Shown here one piece after another: positions 24,470-32,964 of a stretch of 64,000 nucleotides of DNA. The notes under the pieces were generated by a model that did no database searches, had not been told where the DNA came from, and saw only the letters and a list, made by a program, of their open reading frames with translations. Position 1 is the stretch's first letter. Each line of letters opens with the position of its first letter. This stretch comes from Falsiroseomonas bella (lineage in GTDB: Bacteria > Pseudomonadota > Alphaproteobacteria > Acetobacterales > Acetobacteraceae). The stretch is from NCBI RefSeq assembly GCF_003173615.1, contig NZ_QGNA01000005.1, positions 1 through 64,000 on the forward strand, given 5' to 3'. The position numbers and the translations under genes are program-made.

Positions 24470-26819
24470 GCTCGCACGCCTGTCCGCGCAGATCGAGATC
24501 GCGGCCGGCCACGTCACGCCCTATTGGCCGCTGCGCAGCTTCATCGCTGCCAACCCGCTGCAGGGCCTGGAGGACCAGCCCTTCGAGCACGCAGCACGCG
24601 CCGGCGGCGCCCTGTTCGGCGGCCGGGCCTATCCGCCCGCCGCGATGTTACGCGCCGCGCTGGCCGATGGCCGGATCGACCGCGCCATCCTGGCCGAGGC
24701 CGCGGCGCGGCATGGAGATCACGCCGCCGCCGATCCCGCCGCGCTGGACGCGCCCGAGGCCGCCACGCGGCCCGCCGCGCCCTCCGCGGTGAACCGCGCG
24801 CTGATCCGCTGGCTCGCCGCCTTCCTCGACGAAGGCCAGGCCGCCTGGACCATGCCGGGCCGCGAGCGCGGCCTCTGGCCGGCGGTGCGCGCGCTCGCGC
24901 GGCACGATGCCGAGATCCCCCGCGGCGCCGAGGCGGAGTCCCTGCCGGAGGACGCGTTCCGCGCCGTGGCGGAGCTCGTCGCCGACGTGCCGGAGGAAGA
25001 GCGCAGCGCACTCTTCACGCGCCATCTCGTCGCACTCGCCGGCTGGTCCGGCTATGTGAAGTGGCGTGCCCAGGCGCGCGGTCATGACTGGGCCGCAGCC
25101 GCGCCGGCGACGCTCGCCGACCTGCTCGCGCTGCGGCTGTTCCTCGCACGGCAGTTCGACGAGACGCCCGCCACGACGCCCGCGCAGGTGGCGCCGGACG
25201 CCGCCGCGATCTGGCTGGAAGCCTGGGAGGAGACCTGGCGACGGGGCCTCGCCGCACGGCTGGCCGGCACCGCGCCCGGCCCGGCGCCGCGGCCGGAGGC
25301 GCAGCTCGTCTTCTGCATCGACGTGCGCTCCGAAGTCCTGCGGCGCCACCTGGAGAGGCGCGGCCCGTGGGAGACGCTGGGCTTCGCCGGCTTCTTCGGC
25401 GCCGCCGTCGCGGTGCAGCCCTTCGGCGAGGCCTCGGCCTATGCCTCCTGCCCCGTGCTGCTGCAGCCCCGCCATGCGGTGCCCGAGGTGGCCGCGCCGG
25501 GCGAAGAGCAGGCGGCCGCGGCACGCCTCACCGGCCTCGGCCGCCTGAAGCGCGCCAAGGCCGGGCTGCGGGCGATGAAGGAAAGCCTCGCCGGCGCCTT
25601 CGGCTTCGTGGAGGCGACGGGCGCGGCCTTCGGCGCCGGGATGGTCGCGCGCACCGTCGCGCCGGGCGGCTTCGCCCGTCTTGCTGGCGGCCTTGCGGAG
25701 AAAGTCGCGCCGCCGGCGCGCACGACGCCGCGCATCGCGCTGGCCTGCGACGACGGCTCCGCGGCACCGACGGGCCTCAGCCCCGCCGAGCAGGCGGCGA
25801 CGGCCGAGGGCGCGCTGCGCATCATGGGCCTGACCGCCGGCTTCGCGCCCATCGTGGTGCTCTGCGGCCATGGCGGCCAGGCGGTGAACAATCCCTTCGC
25901 CGCCGGCCTCGATTGCGGCGCCTGCGGCGGCAACCGCGGCGGGCCGAATGCCCGCATCATGGCGGCGATCCTGAACGAGCCCGCGGTGCGCAGCGCGCTC
26001 GCCGCGCGCGGCATCGCGATCCCGGTGGAGACGGTGTTCCTCGCCGCCGAGCACGACACCACGACCGACACGGTCACGCTCTGGGACACCGACCGCGCCG
26101 CCGCGCATGGCGCGATCCTCGCAAGGCTGCAGCAGGATCTCGCCGCCGCCCGCGCCGCCGCCGCGGCCGAGCGGCTCTCGCGGCTACCCGGCGGCGCTCC
26201 CACGCGGGCGCTGGCCGATGTCGAGCGTCGCGCGACCGACTGGGCGGAGACGCGACCCGAATGGGCGCTGGCGCGGAATGCCGGCTTCATCGTCGCCGAT
26301 CGCGGCTTCACCCGCGCGCTGGACCTGGAAGGCCGCTGCTTCCTGCACTCCTATGACTGGCAGGCGGATACGCAGGGCACGGCGCTCGAGGTGATCCTGA
26401 CCGCGCCGCTCGTCGTGGCGCAGTGGATCAACACGCAGTACTACTTCTCCACCGTGGACAACGGCGTGTTCGGCGCGGGATCGAAGGTGACGCACAACGT
26501 GGTGGGCGGCTTCGGCGTGATGCAGGGCAATGCCAGCGACCTGATGACCGGCCTGCCCGCGCAATCCGTGCAGTCCGCCGACGGCGTCGCCTATCACGAG
26601 CCGCTGCGGCTGATGGCGGTGGTGCAGGCACCGCTCTCCCGCGTGGAAGGACTGATTGCCAAGCACCGCATCCTGCAGACGCTGTTCGGCAATGGCTGGG
26701 TCGCCCTACTGGTCGCCGACCCCGAGACCGGGCGCTTCCTGCGCCGCAACCGGGACGGCAGCTGGCGCGACGAGACGCAAGCGCCGGCCGCCCCCGCCCC
26801 TGCCCTGATCGCCGCCTGA
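24462..26819 (+). CDS. dabA: DAB inorganic-carbon transporter subunit DabA (DUF2309)
   Basis: 785 residues, DUF2309, a beta-carbonic-anhydrase-like catalytic subunit. The expected zinc ligands are all present: Cys285 and Asp287 in VFCIDVRSE, His470 in LCGHGGQ and Cys485 in LDCGACGGNRGG, with the 15-residue His-Cys spacing known for characterised DabA. It would hydrate CO2 one way into cytoplasmic bicarbonate, driven through DabB. The family start NPLQGLEDQPFEHAA near residue 32 is intact. In a heterotroph this feeds carboxylating enzymes at low CO2. Confidence 0.95.
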   Translation: MPELARLSAQIEIAAGHVTPYWPLRSFIAANPLQGLEDQPFEHAARAGGALFGGRAYPPAAMLRAALADGRIDRAILAEAAARHGDHAAADPAALDAPEAATRPAAPSAVNRALIRWLAAFLDEGQAAWTMPGRERGLWPAVRALARHDAEIPRGAEAESLPEDAFRAVAELVADVPEEERSALFTRHLVALAGWSGYVKWRAQARGHDWAAAAPATLADLLALRLFLARQFDETPATTPAQVAPDAAAIWLEAWEETWRRGLAARLAGTAPGPAPRPEAQLVFCIDVRSEVLRRHLERRGPWETLGFAGFFGAAVAVQPFGEASAYASCPVLLQPRHAVPEVAAPGEEQAAAARLTGLGRLKRAKAGLRAMKESLAGAFGFVEATGAAFGAGMVARTVAPGGFARLAGGLAEKVAPPARTTPRIALACDDGSAAPTGLSPAEQAATAEGALRIMGLTAGFAPIVVLCGHGGQAVNNPFAAGLDCGACGGNRGGPNARIMAAILNEPAVRSALAARGIAIPVETVFLAAEHDTTTDTVTLWDTDRAAAHGAILARLQQDLAAARAAAAAERLSRLPGGAPTRALADVERRATDWAETRPEWALARNAGFIVADRGFTRALDLEGRCFLHSYDWQADTQGTALEVILTAPLVVAQWINTQYYFSTVDNGVFGAGSKVTHNVVGGFGVMQGNASDLMTGLPAQSVQSADGVAYHEPLRLMAVVQAPLSRVEGLIAKHRILQTLFGNGWVALLVADPETGRFLRRNRDGSWRDETQAPAAPAPALIAA

Positions 26820-26832
26820 CGGAGCGCACCCC

Positions 26833-27183
26833 ATGGAATCCGCCGACGAACTGGCCTTTCACCCGCTCAAGAAGATCGAGATCATCCTGCCCGGCGAGAA
26901 GCAGGCCTTCGTGCGCGAGCTGCTGGAACGCAGCGGCTGCACCGGCTGGACGCTGTTCCGCGACGTCGCCGGCCAGGGCCATCACGGCTTCCATGAAGGC
27001 CGCCTGCTCTGGAACGACCAGGCGAGCATCGTGATGTTCATGGCGGTCGGGTCGGAGGCGGTGATCCGCAAGGTGGCCGCCGGCCTGAAGCCGCTTTTCG
27101 CCAAAGGCTCGGGCGTGATGTTCGTCTCCGACACGCATGTGGTGCGGCTCGAGCATTTCCTGAGCGCCGACGGGGCGGACTGA
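26833..27183 (+). CDS. PII-like signalling protein of the DAB locus
   Basis: 116 residues with the PII ferredoxin-like fold: KKIEIILPGEKQAFVRELLE, then GCTGWTLFRDVAGQGHHG, then a C-terminal strand with HVVRLEHF. The uridylylated T-loop Tyr context of GlnB/GlnK is absent. PII-like proteins next to dabBA or SbtA-type transporters bind adenine nucleotides and are thought to adjust bicarbonate uptake. It follows dabA by 13 bp behind GGAGCG, so it is the last gene of the dab unit. I infer control of DabAB over nitrogen control. Confidence 0.88.
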   Translation: MESADELAFHPLKKIEIILPGEKQAFVRELLERSGCTGWTLFRDVAGQGHHGFHEGRLLWNDQASIVMFMAVGSEAVIRKVAAGLKPLFAKGSGVMFVSDTHVVRLEHFLSADGAD

Positions 27184-27261
27184 TCCCGGCCGCCCGTCCG
27201 GGGGCGTCCCGGGCCGTCCGCCCAAAAGATGGGCAGGACGTAAGCTGTCAGACAGCAATCC

Positions 27262-27281
27262 TGCGCTATATTGCAGCGCAA
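27262..27281. promoter_or_regulatory. Nested palindromes upstream of the DUF3141 gene (PhaR-site-like)
   Basis: TGCGCT (27262-27267) pairs with AGCGCA (27275-27280) around ATATTGC. A second palindrome, TTGC-AGC-GCAA, covers 27271-27281. TTGC/GCAA repeats of this type are bound by PhaR repressors ahead of polyhydroxyalkanoate genes in alphaproteobacteria, as far as I recall. The inner TATATT could be a -10 element. The site lies 31-50 bp before the GTG of the DUF3141 gene. PhaR binding is a hypothesis. Confidence 0.45.
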
Positions 27282-27311
27282 CATGACCCGCAGCCGCAGG
27301 ATCGCAAGCCC

Positions 27312-29597
27312 GTGAACGCCGTGCCCCCCACCCCCGGCCACGAATTCCTCGCCAGGGGCGCCGAGACCATGTCACGCGCCTTCGACCAGATGCGCAGCCT
27401 GGCCGAGGTCGCCGCGCGCCAGGCCGAGACCCTGGCCCCCAAGGCGCCCAAGGCACCCGCCTCGCTCGGCCTGTTCGGCCGCAACCCGCTGACCATGATG
27501 CAGGAGGCGATGGAATACGCGGTGGACGCGACGCAGCGCTCCATCCTGTTCTGGGACACGATGCGCCGCGCCGGCAACGACTTCGTCGAGCACGAGAAGG
27601 CCGGCTGCCCGCCCGTGCTGGTCTTCGACTGGGAGATGATGCTGGACGGCCGCACCCTGCCGCGGCGCTGCAACTACGCCCTGGTCCGCATCAAGCCGCC
27701 CGCGAACTACCCGGCGACGGACCCGGCGATGCGCCCCTTCGTCATCATTGACCCCCGCGCAGGCCACGGCGCCGGCATCGGCGGCTTCAAGTCCGACAGC
27801 CAGGTGGGCGTTGCGCTGCGCCGCGGCCATCCCGTCTATTTCGTCATCTTCTTCCGCGACCCGGAGCCGGGCCAGACCATCCTCGACATCACCGCCGCCG
27901 AGCGCGCCTTCCTGCGCAAGGTGCACGACCTGCACCCGAAGGCGCCCAAGCCTGTCGTCATCGGCAACTGCCAGGGCGGTTGGGCGGTGATGATGCTTGG
28001 CGCCTCCGACCCGGAGCTGATGGGACCGCTGGTGCTGAACGGCGCGCCGCTCTCCTACTGGGCGGGCGAGAAGGGCAAGAACCCGATGCGCTACATGGGG
28101 GGCCTCGCCGGCGGGTCCTGGCCGGCGGCGATGATGGCCGACCTCGGCAATGGCCGCTTCGACGGCGCCAACCTGGTGCTGAACTTCGAGGCGCTGTCAC
28201 CCGGCAACACCTGGTTCAAAAAATACTGGAACCTCTACGAGAAGGCCGACACCGAGCCCGACCGCTTCCTGGAGTTCGAGCGCTGGTGGGGCGGCTACTT
28301 CCTGATGAACCGCGACGAGATCCGCTGGATCGTCGAGAACCTGTTCATTGGCGACCGCTTCGCGCGCGGCGAGATCAGCGCGGGCCCGTCCAGCCGCGGC
28401 GGCGCCACCTTCAACATGCGCTCGATCAAGTCGCCCATCGTCGTCTTCGCCTCCGCCGGCGACAACATCACGCCGCCCGGCCAGGCGCTGCGCTGGATCG
28501 CCGACGTCTATCGCGACGAGAAGGAGATCAAGGCGCTCGGCCAGACCATCGTCTATCTCGTGCATGACGAGATCGGCCATCTCGGCATCTTCGTCAGCGG
28601 CCAGGTGGCGAACAAGGAGCACACGGAGATCGCCAACACGCTCGAGATGATCGAGGCGGTGGCGCCCGGCCTCTATGAGATGCGCATCACCGACACGGCG
28701 GGCAGCGGCGCCAACACCGGCTACCAGGTGGAGCTGGTGGAACGCAGCATCGCCGACATCCGCGCCGTCTCCGGCGAGGCGGAGAACGAGGCCTTCCCGG
28801 CCGTGGCGAAGATCGCGGCCGCCAACCAGACGCTCTACGACCTTCTCGTCGGCCCCGCGATCCGGCACCTGGCGACGGAGCGCACGGCGGAGCTGCGCCG
28901 CCAGATGCATCCGCTGCGCCTGCGCCGCACGCTGGTCTCCGACCTCAACCCCTTCATGGCGGCCTTCGCCGGCGCGGCGGAGCGCGTGCGGGCGCAGCGC
29001 GCGCCGGCCGCCGCCGACAACCCGTTCCTGAAGGTCGAGCGCGCCATGGCTGATCGGGTGGAGGGCTCGCTCGATGCCTGGCGCGACTGGCGCGACGCCT
29101 GGACCGAAGCGGCCTTCCACGCGGTCTACGGTTCGCTCGCCGCGCTCGGCGTCTCGGAAGCGACCGCCGAGGAGGAAGCCGCCGAGACCGCGGATGCGCT
29201 CGCCGACGCGCCGGAAGTGCGCGCCGCGCTCTCCCGCATCGCGGAGGGCAGCTACGCCGAGGCGGTGGTGCGCATGATGATCCTGCTGGCGCGCGCGCGC
29301 GGCGGCGTGCGGCGCTCGCGCCTCGCGCGCAGCCAGGCCGTGCTGACCGGCGAGGCGCCCTTCGCCGAGCTCACCGCCGCCGCGCGCCAGGCCCTGATCC
29401 GCGAGCAGACGCTGGTGGTGGAGATGGCCCCGGAGGAGGCGCTGCTGACCCTGCCGAAGCTGCTTCCCGACAAGGCCGAGCGCCGCCGCGCGCTCACCAC
29501 GGTGGAAGATGTCGCTGGGCCGGAGGAGGAGTTGGGCGAGCCCGCGCAGGCGATGCTCGCGCGGCTGCGCAAGGTGCTCGGCCTCGGCGGCCGCTGA
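27312..29597 (+). CDS. DUF3141 protein, alpha/beta-hydrolase with a PHA-synthase-like catalytic triad
   Basis: 761 residues, the usual length of DUF3141 proteins. A phasin-like N-terminal helical stretch (AFDQMRSLAEVAARQAETL) precedes an alpha/beta-hydrolase domain. The nucleophile elbow reads GNCQGG with Cys220, as in PHA synthases (GxCxGG). Asp384 in SAGDNITPP and His423 in DEIGHLG complete a plausible Cys-Asp-His triad. The C-terminal third is helical and less conserved. The enzymatic role is unproven; polyhydroxyalkanoate metabolism is suggested. The GTG start at 27312 has only a weak ribosome site; ATG at 27369 is an alternative. It follows the dab genes, but a separate promoter is likely. 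Confidence 0.88.
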   Translation: MNAVPPTPGHEFLARGAETMSRAFDQMRSLAEVAARQAETLAPKAPKAPASLGLFGRNPLTMMQEAMEYAVDATQRSILFWDTMRRAGNDFVEHEKAGCPPVLVFDWEMMLDGRTLPRRCNYALVRIKPPANYPATDPAMRPFVIIDPRAGHGAGIGGFKSDSQVGVALRRGHPVYFVIFFRDPEPGQTILDITAAERAFLRKVHDLHPKAPKPVVIGNCQGGWAVMMLGASDPELMGPLVLNGAPLSYWAGEKGKNPMRYMGGLAGGSWPAAMMADLGNGRFDGANLVLNFEALSPGNTWFKKYWNLYEKADTEPDRFLEFERWWGGYFLMNRDEIRWIVENLFIGDRFARGEISAGPSSRGGATFNMRSIKSPIVVFASAGDNITPPGQALRWIADVYRDEKEIKALGQTIVYLVHDEIGHLGIFVSGQVANKEHTEIANTLEMIEAVAPGLYEMRITDTAGSGANTGYQVELVERSIADIRAVSGEAENEAFPAVAKIAAANQTLYDLLVGPAIRHLATERTAELRRQMHPLRLRRTLVSDLNPFMAAFAGAAERVRAQRAPAAADNPFLKVERAMADRVEGSLDAWRDWRDAWTEAAFHAVYGSLAALGVSEATAEEEAAETADALADAPEVRAALSRIAEGSYAEAVVRMMILLARARGGVRRSRLARSQAVLTGEAPFAELTAAARQALIREQTLVVEMAPEEALLTLPKLLPDKAERRRALTTVEDVAGPEEELGEPAQAMLARLRKVLGLGGR

Positions 29598-29636
29598 ACG
29601 GTTTACGTTCGGGCAAACATCGCCGTCGCAAGCTGC

Positions 29637-29659
29637 CCGCATGCGAACAGCGCATGCGG
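29637..29659 (+). terminator. Perfect hairpin after the DUF3141 gene
   Basis: CCGCATGCG (29637-29645) and CGCATGCGG (29651-29659) form a 9-bp stem with loop AACAG. It lies 40 bp past the DUF3141 stop and 20 bp before the next small gene. No T-run follows. It may end or stabilise the upstream transcript, or serve as a protein-binding palindrome for the small gene. Confidence 0.5.
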
Positions 29660-29678
29660 AAGGCACAAGAGGGCACCC

Positions 29679-29891
29679 GTGACGACACCTATCCCGCCCG
29701 GCCCCGCCGGGACGATCCAGGCGGCCGAGATGGTGGCCGCCCTGCTCACCAGCGATGATGGCGGCGAGTTGCAGCTGGTTTCCCGCGATGGCAGCCGCCT
29801 TCGCCTCGCCGCCGATGCGGCGACCGCGCGCCAGCTTGCGCTCACGCTGTGGCGCGCGCTCGACGAGAAGGAACGCCACACGAACGGTTGA
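29679..29891 (+). CDS. Small hypothetical protein
   Basis: 70 residues, no signal peptide or membrane span. The middle (ELQLVSRDGSRLRLAADAAT) looks like two beta strands followed by a helix (ARQLALTLWRAL). The start is GTG at 29679, behind AAGAGGGCA. I recognise no family. It sits alone between a hairpin and the Yeh-type transporter. Coding is supported by codon pattern and a ribosome site, but its function is unknown. Confidence 0.55.
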   Translation: MTTPIPPGPAGTIQAAEMVAALLTSDDGGELQLVSRDGSRLRLAADAATARQLALTLWRALDEKERHTNG

Positions 29892-29993
29892 CGCCGGGCG
29901 CCACCGCCCCATCCTCCTCGGAAGGGGAGGCCGATGGCAACATCTGCCTCCGTTGCGGCGTTTCGCCGCTTGCCGCGCGAGGAGGAACCGCCG

Positions 29994-30929
29994 ATGTCGA
30001 CCACCAGCTTCACGATGACCCGGCGTGCCGCCCTGCTTGCGGGCGGCGCGATGATGGCCGGCGGCGCGCGCGCGCAGGGCAGTTCGGCGCCCGTCGTCGT
30101 CTCCTCCAAGATCGACACCGAAGGCGCGCTTCTCGGCAACCTGATCCTGTTGGCGCTGGGCCAGGCGGGCGTGCCGACCACCGCGCGGCTCGCGCTCGGC
30201 CCGACGCGGATCGTGCGCACCGCGCTGCTGGCCGGCGAGATCGACCTCTATCCCGAATACACCGGCAACGCGGCCTTCTTCTTCAACCGCGCCGAGGATG
30301 CGGTCTGGCGTGATGCCGAGCGCGGCTATGCGCTCGCCGCCGAGCTCGACCGCACGCAGAACAAGCTGGTCTGGCTGCCGCCCGCACCGGCCAACAACAC
30401 CTGGGCCATCGCCGTGCGCAAGGACCTCGCCGAGCGCGAGAAGCTCGCCACGATGAGCGACTTCTTCGCCGCGGCGGGACGTGGCGTGCTGCGCCTCGCC
30501 GCCTCGGCCGAATTCGTCGAGAGCGCGGCGGCGCTGCCCGCCTTCGAGCGCGTCTATGGCGCCACCTTCCCGCGCGATCGCATCGTGGTGCTGCCGGGCG
30601 GCGACACGGCGGTGATGATCCGCGCCGCCGCGCAGCAGATTTCGGGCGTGAACAGCGCAATGGTCTATGGCACGGACGGCGCCATCGCGGCGCTCGGCCT
30701 CGTGGTCATGCGCGACGACAAGAACGCGCAGCCGGTCTATGCGCCCGCCCCCGTGGTGCGTGCCGCCGTGCTGGAACGCTACCCGGCCATCCGCACCGCG
30801 CTGGCGCCGGTCTTCGCCTCGCTCGACCTCGCAACCCTGCAGGCGCTGAACGCGAAGATCGCGGTGGAGGGCCAGCCCGCGCCGGCCGTGGCGCGCGCGC
30901 ATCTGGTGGCGATCGGCGTCCTGCGTTGA
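29994..30929 (+). CDS. Glycine-betaine/osmoprotectant-type ABC substrate-binding protein (YehZ/OsmF family)
   Basis: 311 residues. A Tat-like leader (MTRRAALLAGGAMMAGGARAQ) precedes the OpuAC-type binding domain: SSKIDTEGALLGNLIL, the ligand-site segment EIDLYPEYTGNA and NNTWAIAVRKDLAE. ATG at 29994 is chosen because GAGGAGG lies about 8 bases upstream; the in-frame ATG at 29934 has no such site. It heads a four-gene importer. YehZ homologues bind betaine weakly, and many Yeh-type systems have other ligands. Here 8-oxoguanine deaminase follows the transporter directly. Confidence 0.9.
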   Translation: MSTTSFTMTRRAALLAGGAMMAGGARAQGSSAPVVVSSKIDTEGALLGNLILLALGQAGVPTTARLALGPTRIVRTALLAGEIDLYPEYTGNAAFFFNRAEDAVWRDAERGYALAAELDRTQNKLVWLPPAPANNTWAIAVRKDLAEREKLATMSDFFAAAGRGVLRLAASAEFVESAAALPAFERVYGATFPRDRIVVLPGGDTAVMIRAAAQQISGVNSAMVYGTDGAIAALGLVVMRDDKNAQPVYAPAPVVRAAVLERYPAIRTALAPVFASLDLATLQALNAKIAVEGQPAPAVARAHLVAIGVLR

Positions 30930-32047
30930 CGGCTGCGCCCGCGCTGGCCGCCGCGCTGGCGGCCGCGGCGCTGCTGCTACCGCTGCCCTGGCTCGCCATC
31001 GCGCCGAACCGCCTGCTGCCGGGCGAGGCGGTGACGGCGGTAAGCGCGCTGGGCTGGCTGGTGCTGCCGCCCTGCCTGCTGTTTGGCGTCGCCGCGCTCC
31101 GGCGCGTTCCGCCGCTGGCGGCAGCCGCGGCGGCGATGGCGGCGGTGCTGCTGCTGCTGGTCCTGACCGGCCTCGCCGCTTCGCAGCGCCTGCAGGACCT
31201 CTCACCCGCGGCGCGGGCCGGCCTCGGGATCGGGCTCTGGCTGGCGCTCGTCTCGGGACTGCTCCTTGCGGCGCTGCGCCTGGCCGATGCGACGCTGCGG
31301 GATCGCCTGCTGCTCGCCTTCGTCATGCTGGCCACCCTTGCTGCGGCAGCCGCCGCGGGCGCCTTCGACGGGCTCTCGCTCGCTGTCGAGTATCGCAACC
31401 GCGCGGAGGCGGTGAAGGCCGCGCTGCTGCGCCACCTCGCGCTCGCCGCATCCGCGCTGATCCTTGCACTGGTCGTGGCAGCGCCGCTCGCCTGGGCCGG
31501 GTTCCGCCGCCCACGCCTGGCCGGGCCGGTCGGCGCGGCCTTTGCGGGCATGCAGGTGGTGCCGGGCCTCGCGCTCTTCGCGCTGCTCATCCCTCTGCTG
31601 TCGGCGCTGCTGCATGCGCTGCCCGTCCTGCGCGAGTTCGGCCTCGCCGCCATCGGGGCGGCGCCGGCCGTCATCGCCACCGCCGCCTATCTCACGCTGC
31701 CGCTTTGGCGCGGCCTCTCCGCCGGTCTCGCCGCCGCCGATCCGGCCGCCGTCGCGGCTGCGCAAGCCATCGGCATGGGCGAGGCGCGCATCACGCGCGA
31801 GGTGCGCCTGCCCCTCGCGCTGCCGGTCTTCGCCGCCGGCCTGCGTGTGGCGTTGGTTCAGGCGATCGGCCTCGTCACGCTGGGCGGGCTTGTGGGCGCC
31901 GGCGGGCTCGGCGCGCTGGTCTTCGAAGGGCTCGCGCAATTCGCCACCGACCTCATGCTGCTCGGCGCCATCCCGATCGTGCTGCTCGCGCTGGTGGCCG
32001 ACGCGCTGGCGCGCATGGCCGAGACGCGGCTGGCGGTGCCGGCGTGA
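30926..32047 (+). CDS. ABC permease, YehY-like
   Basis: 373 residues with about nine hydrophobic segments. The extended N-terminal membrane region is typical of YehY and is followed by a BPD-type permease domain with AAQAIGMGEARITREVRLPL (EAA loop) and VGAGGLGALVFEGL. The start is TTG at 30926, overlapping the previous stop (TTGA). It pairs with the YehW-like permease as a heterodimeric channel for the binding protein upstream. Confidence 0.88.
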   Translation: MTAAPALAAALAAAALLLPLPWLAIAPNRLLPGEAVTAVSALGWLVLPPCLLFGVAALRRVPPLAAAAAAMAAVLLLLVLTGLAASQRLQDLSPAARAGLGIGLWLALVSGLLLAALRLADATLRDRLLLAFVMLATLAAAAAAGAFDGLSLAVEYRNRAEAVKAALLRHLALAASALILALVVAAPLAWAGFRRPRLAGPVGAAFAGMQVVPGLALFALLIPLLSALLHALPVLREFGLAAIGAAPAVIATAAYLTLPLWRGLSAGLAAADPAAVAAAQAIGMGEARITREVRLPLALPVFAAGLRVALVQAIGLVTLGGLVGAGGLGALVFEGLAQFATDLMLLGAIPIVLLALVADALARMAETRLAVPA

Positions 32048-32964
32048 TCGCCTTCGAGGAGGTGACGGTGCGCTTCGGCGCGACCTCCGCGCTGGACGAC
32101 GTCAGCCTGCAGGTCCGCCCCGGCGAGCTCTGCGCGCTGGTCGGCCCTTCGGGCTCCGGCAAGACGACGCTGCTGCGCCTGGTGAACCGCCTGGTCACGC
32201 CGCATGCGGGCCGCGTGTTGGTCCGCGGCGAGGACATTTCCCGTGCCGACGGCCCGGCGCTGCGGCGCTCCATCGGCTATGCGATGCAGTCCGTGGGCCT
32301 CTTTCCGCACCGCACCGTCGCGCAGAACATCGCGACGGTGCCGCGCATGCTGGGCTGGGACGGCACGCGCATCGCCCGCCGCGTCGCGGAGTTGCTGGCG
32401 CTGCTCGGCCTGGATGCGGCGCTGGCGGATCGGCTTCCCCGCGCGCTGTCGGGTGGCCAGGCGCAGCGCGTCGGCATCGCGCGCGCGCTCGCCGCCGATC
32501 CCGACATCCTGCTGATGGACGAGCCCTTCGGCGCCGTGGACCCGATCACGCGGCGCGGCCTGCGCGCTGAGCTGCGGCGCATCCACGCCGAGACGCGCAA
32601 GACGATCCTGCTCGTCACGCATGATCCCGAGGAAGCGCTGGAGCTCGGCACGCACGTGGTCGTGCTGCGCGAAGGCCGCATCGTCGCGGATGGATCGCCG
32701 GCGGCGATCATCGGCCCTGGCGGCGACGGCTTCGCGCGCGATCTTCTCGGCGGCGGGCAGCCTGCGCTGCGGCGGCTCTCGCTGCTGCCCGCGACCGAGG
32801 CGCTGCAGCCCGCGCCGCCGCCGCCTGGCGCGCCCGAGCTTCCGGCCGCGGCCAGCCTGGCCGATGCGCTCTCCGTGATGGCGGAGACCGGCTGCGACTG
32901 CCTTGCCGTCGCCGGCCATTCCGGCAGCCTGCCCATCGCCGCCGTGCTGCGGGGTGGGCGTTGA
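32044..32964 (+). CDS. ABC transporter ATP-binding protein, YehX/OpuCA-like
   Basis: 306 residues. ABC ATPase motifs: GPSGSGKTT (Walker A), LSGGQAQRVGIARAL (signature), ILLMDEPFGAVD (Walker B) and VTHDPEEA (switch His). The C-terminus keeps only a short degenerate CBS-like stretch (ADALSVMAETGCDCLAVAG), whereas OpuA/OpuC ATPases carry two full CBS domains that sense ionic strength. Osmotic gating may therefore be lost. The start is GTG at 32044, overlapping the previous stop (GTGA). Confidence 0.9.
   Translation: MIAFEEVTVRFGATSALDDVSLQVRPGELCALVGPSGSGKTTLLRLVNRLVTPHAGRVLVRGEDISRADGPALRRSIGYAMQSVGLFPHRTVAQNIATVPRMLGWDGTRIARRVAELLALLGLDAALADRLPRALSGGQAQRVGIARALAADPDILLMDEPFGAVDPITRRGLRAELRRIHAETRKTILLVTHDPEEALELGTHVVVLREGRIVADGSPAAIIGPGGDGFARDLLGGGQPALRRLSLLPATEALQPAPPPPGAPELPAAASLADALSVMAETGCDCLAVAGHSGSLPIAAVLRGGR

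Noticed and set aside
28197-31205. A 1002-codon open frame on the minus strand
   Set aside because: It is antisense to the DUF3141, small-protein and YehZ/YehY-like genes and is Arg/His/Gly-rich in the manner of GC-rich shadow frames.
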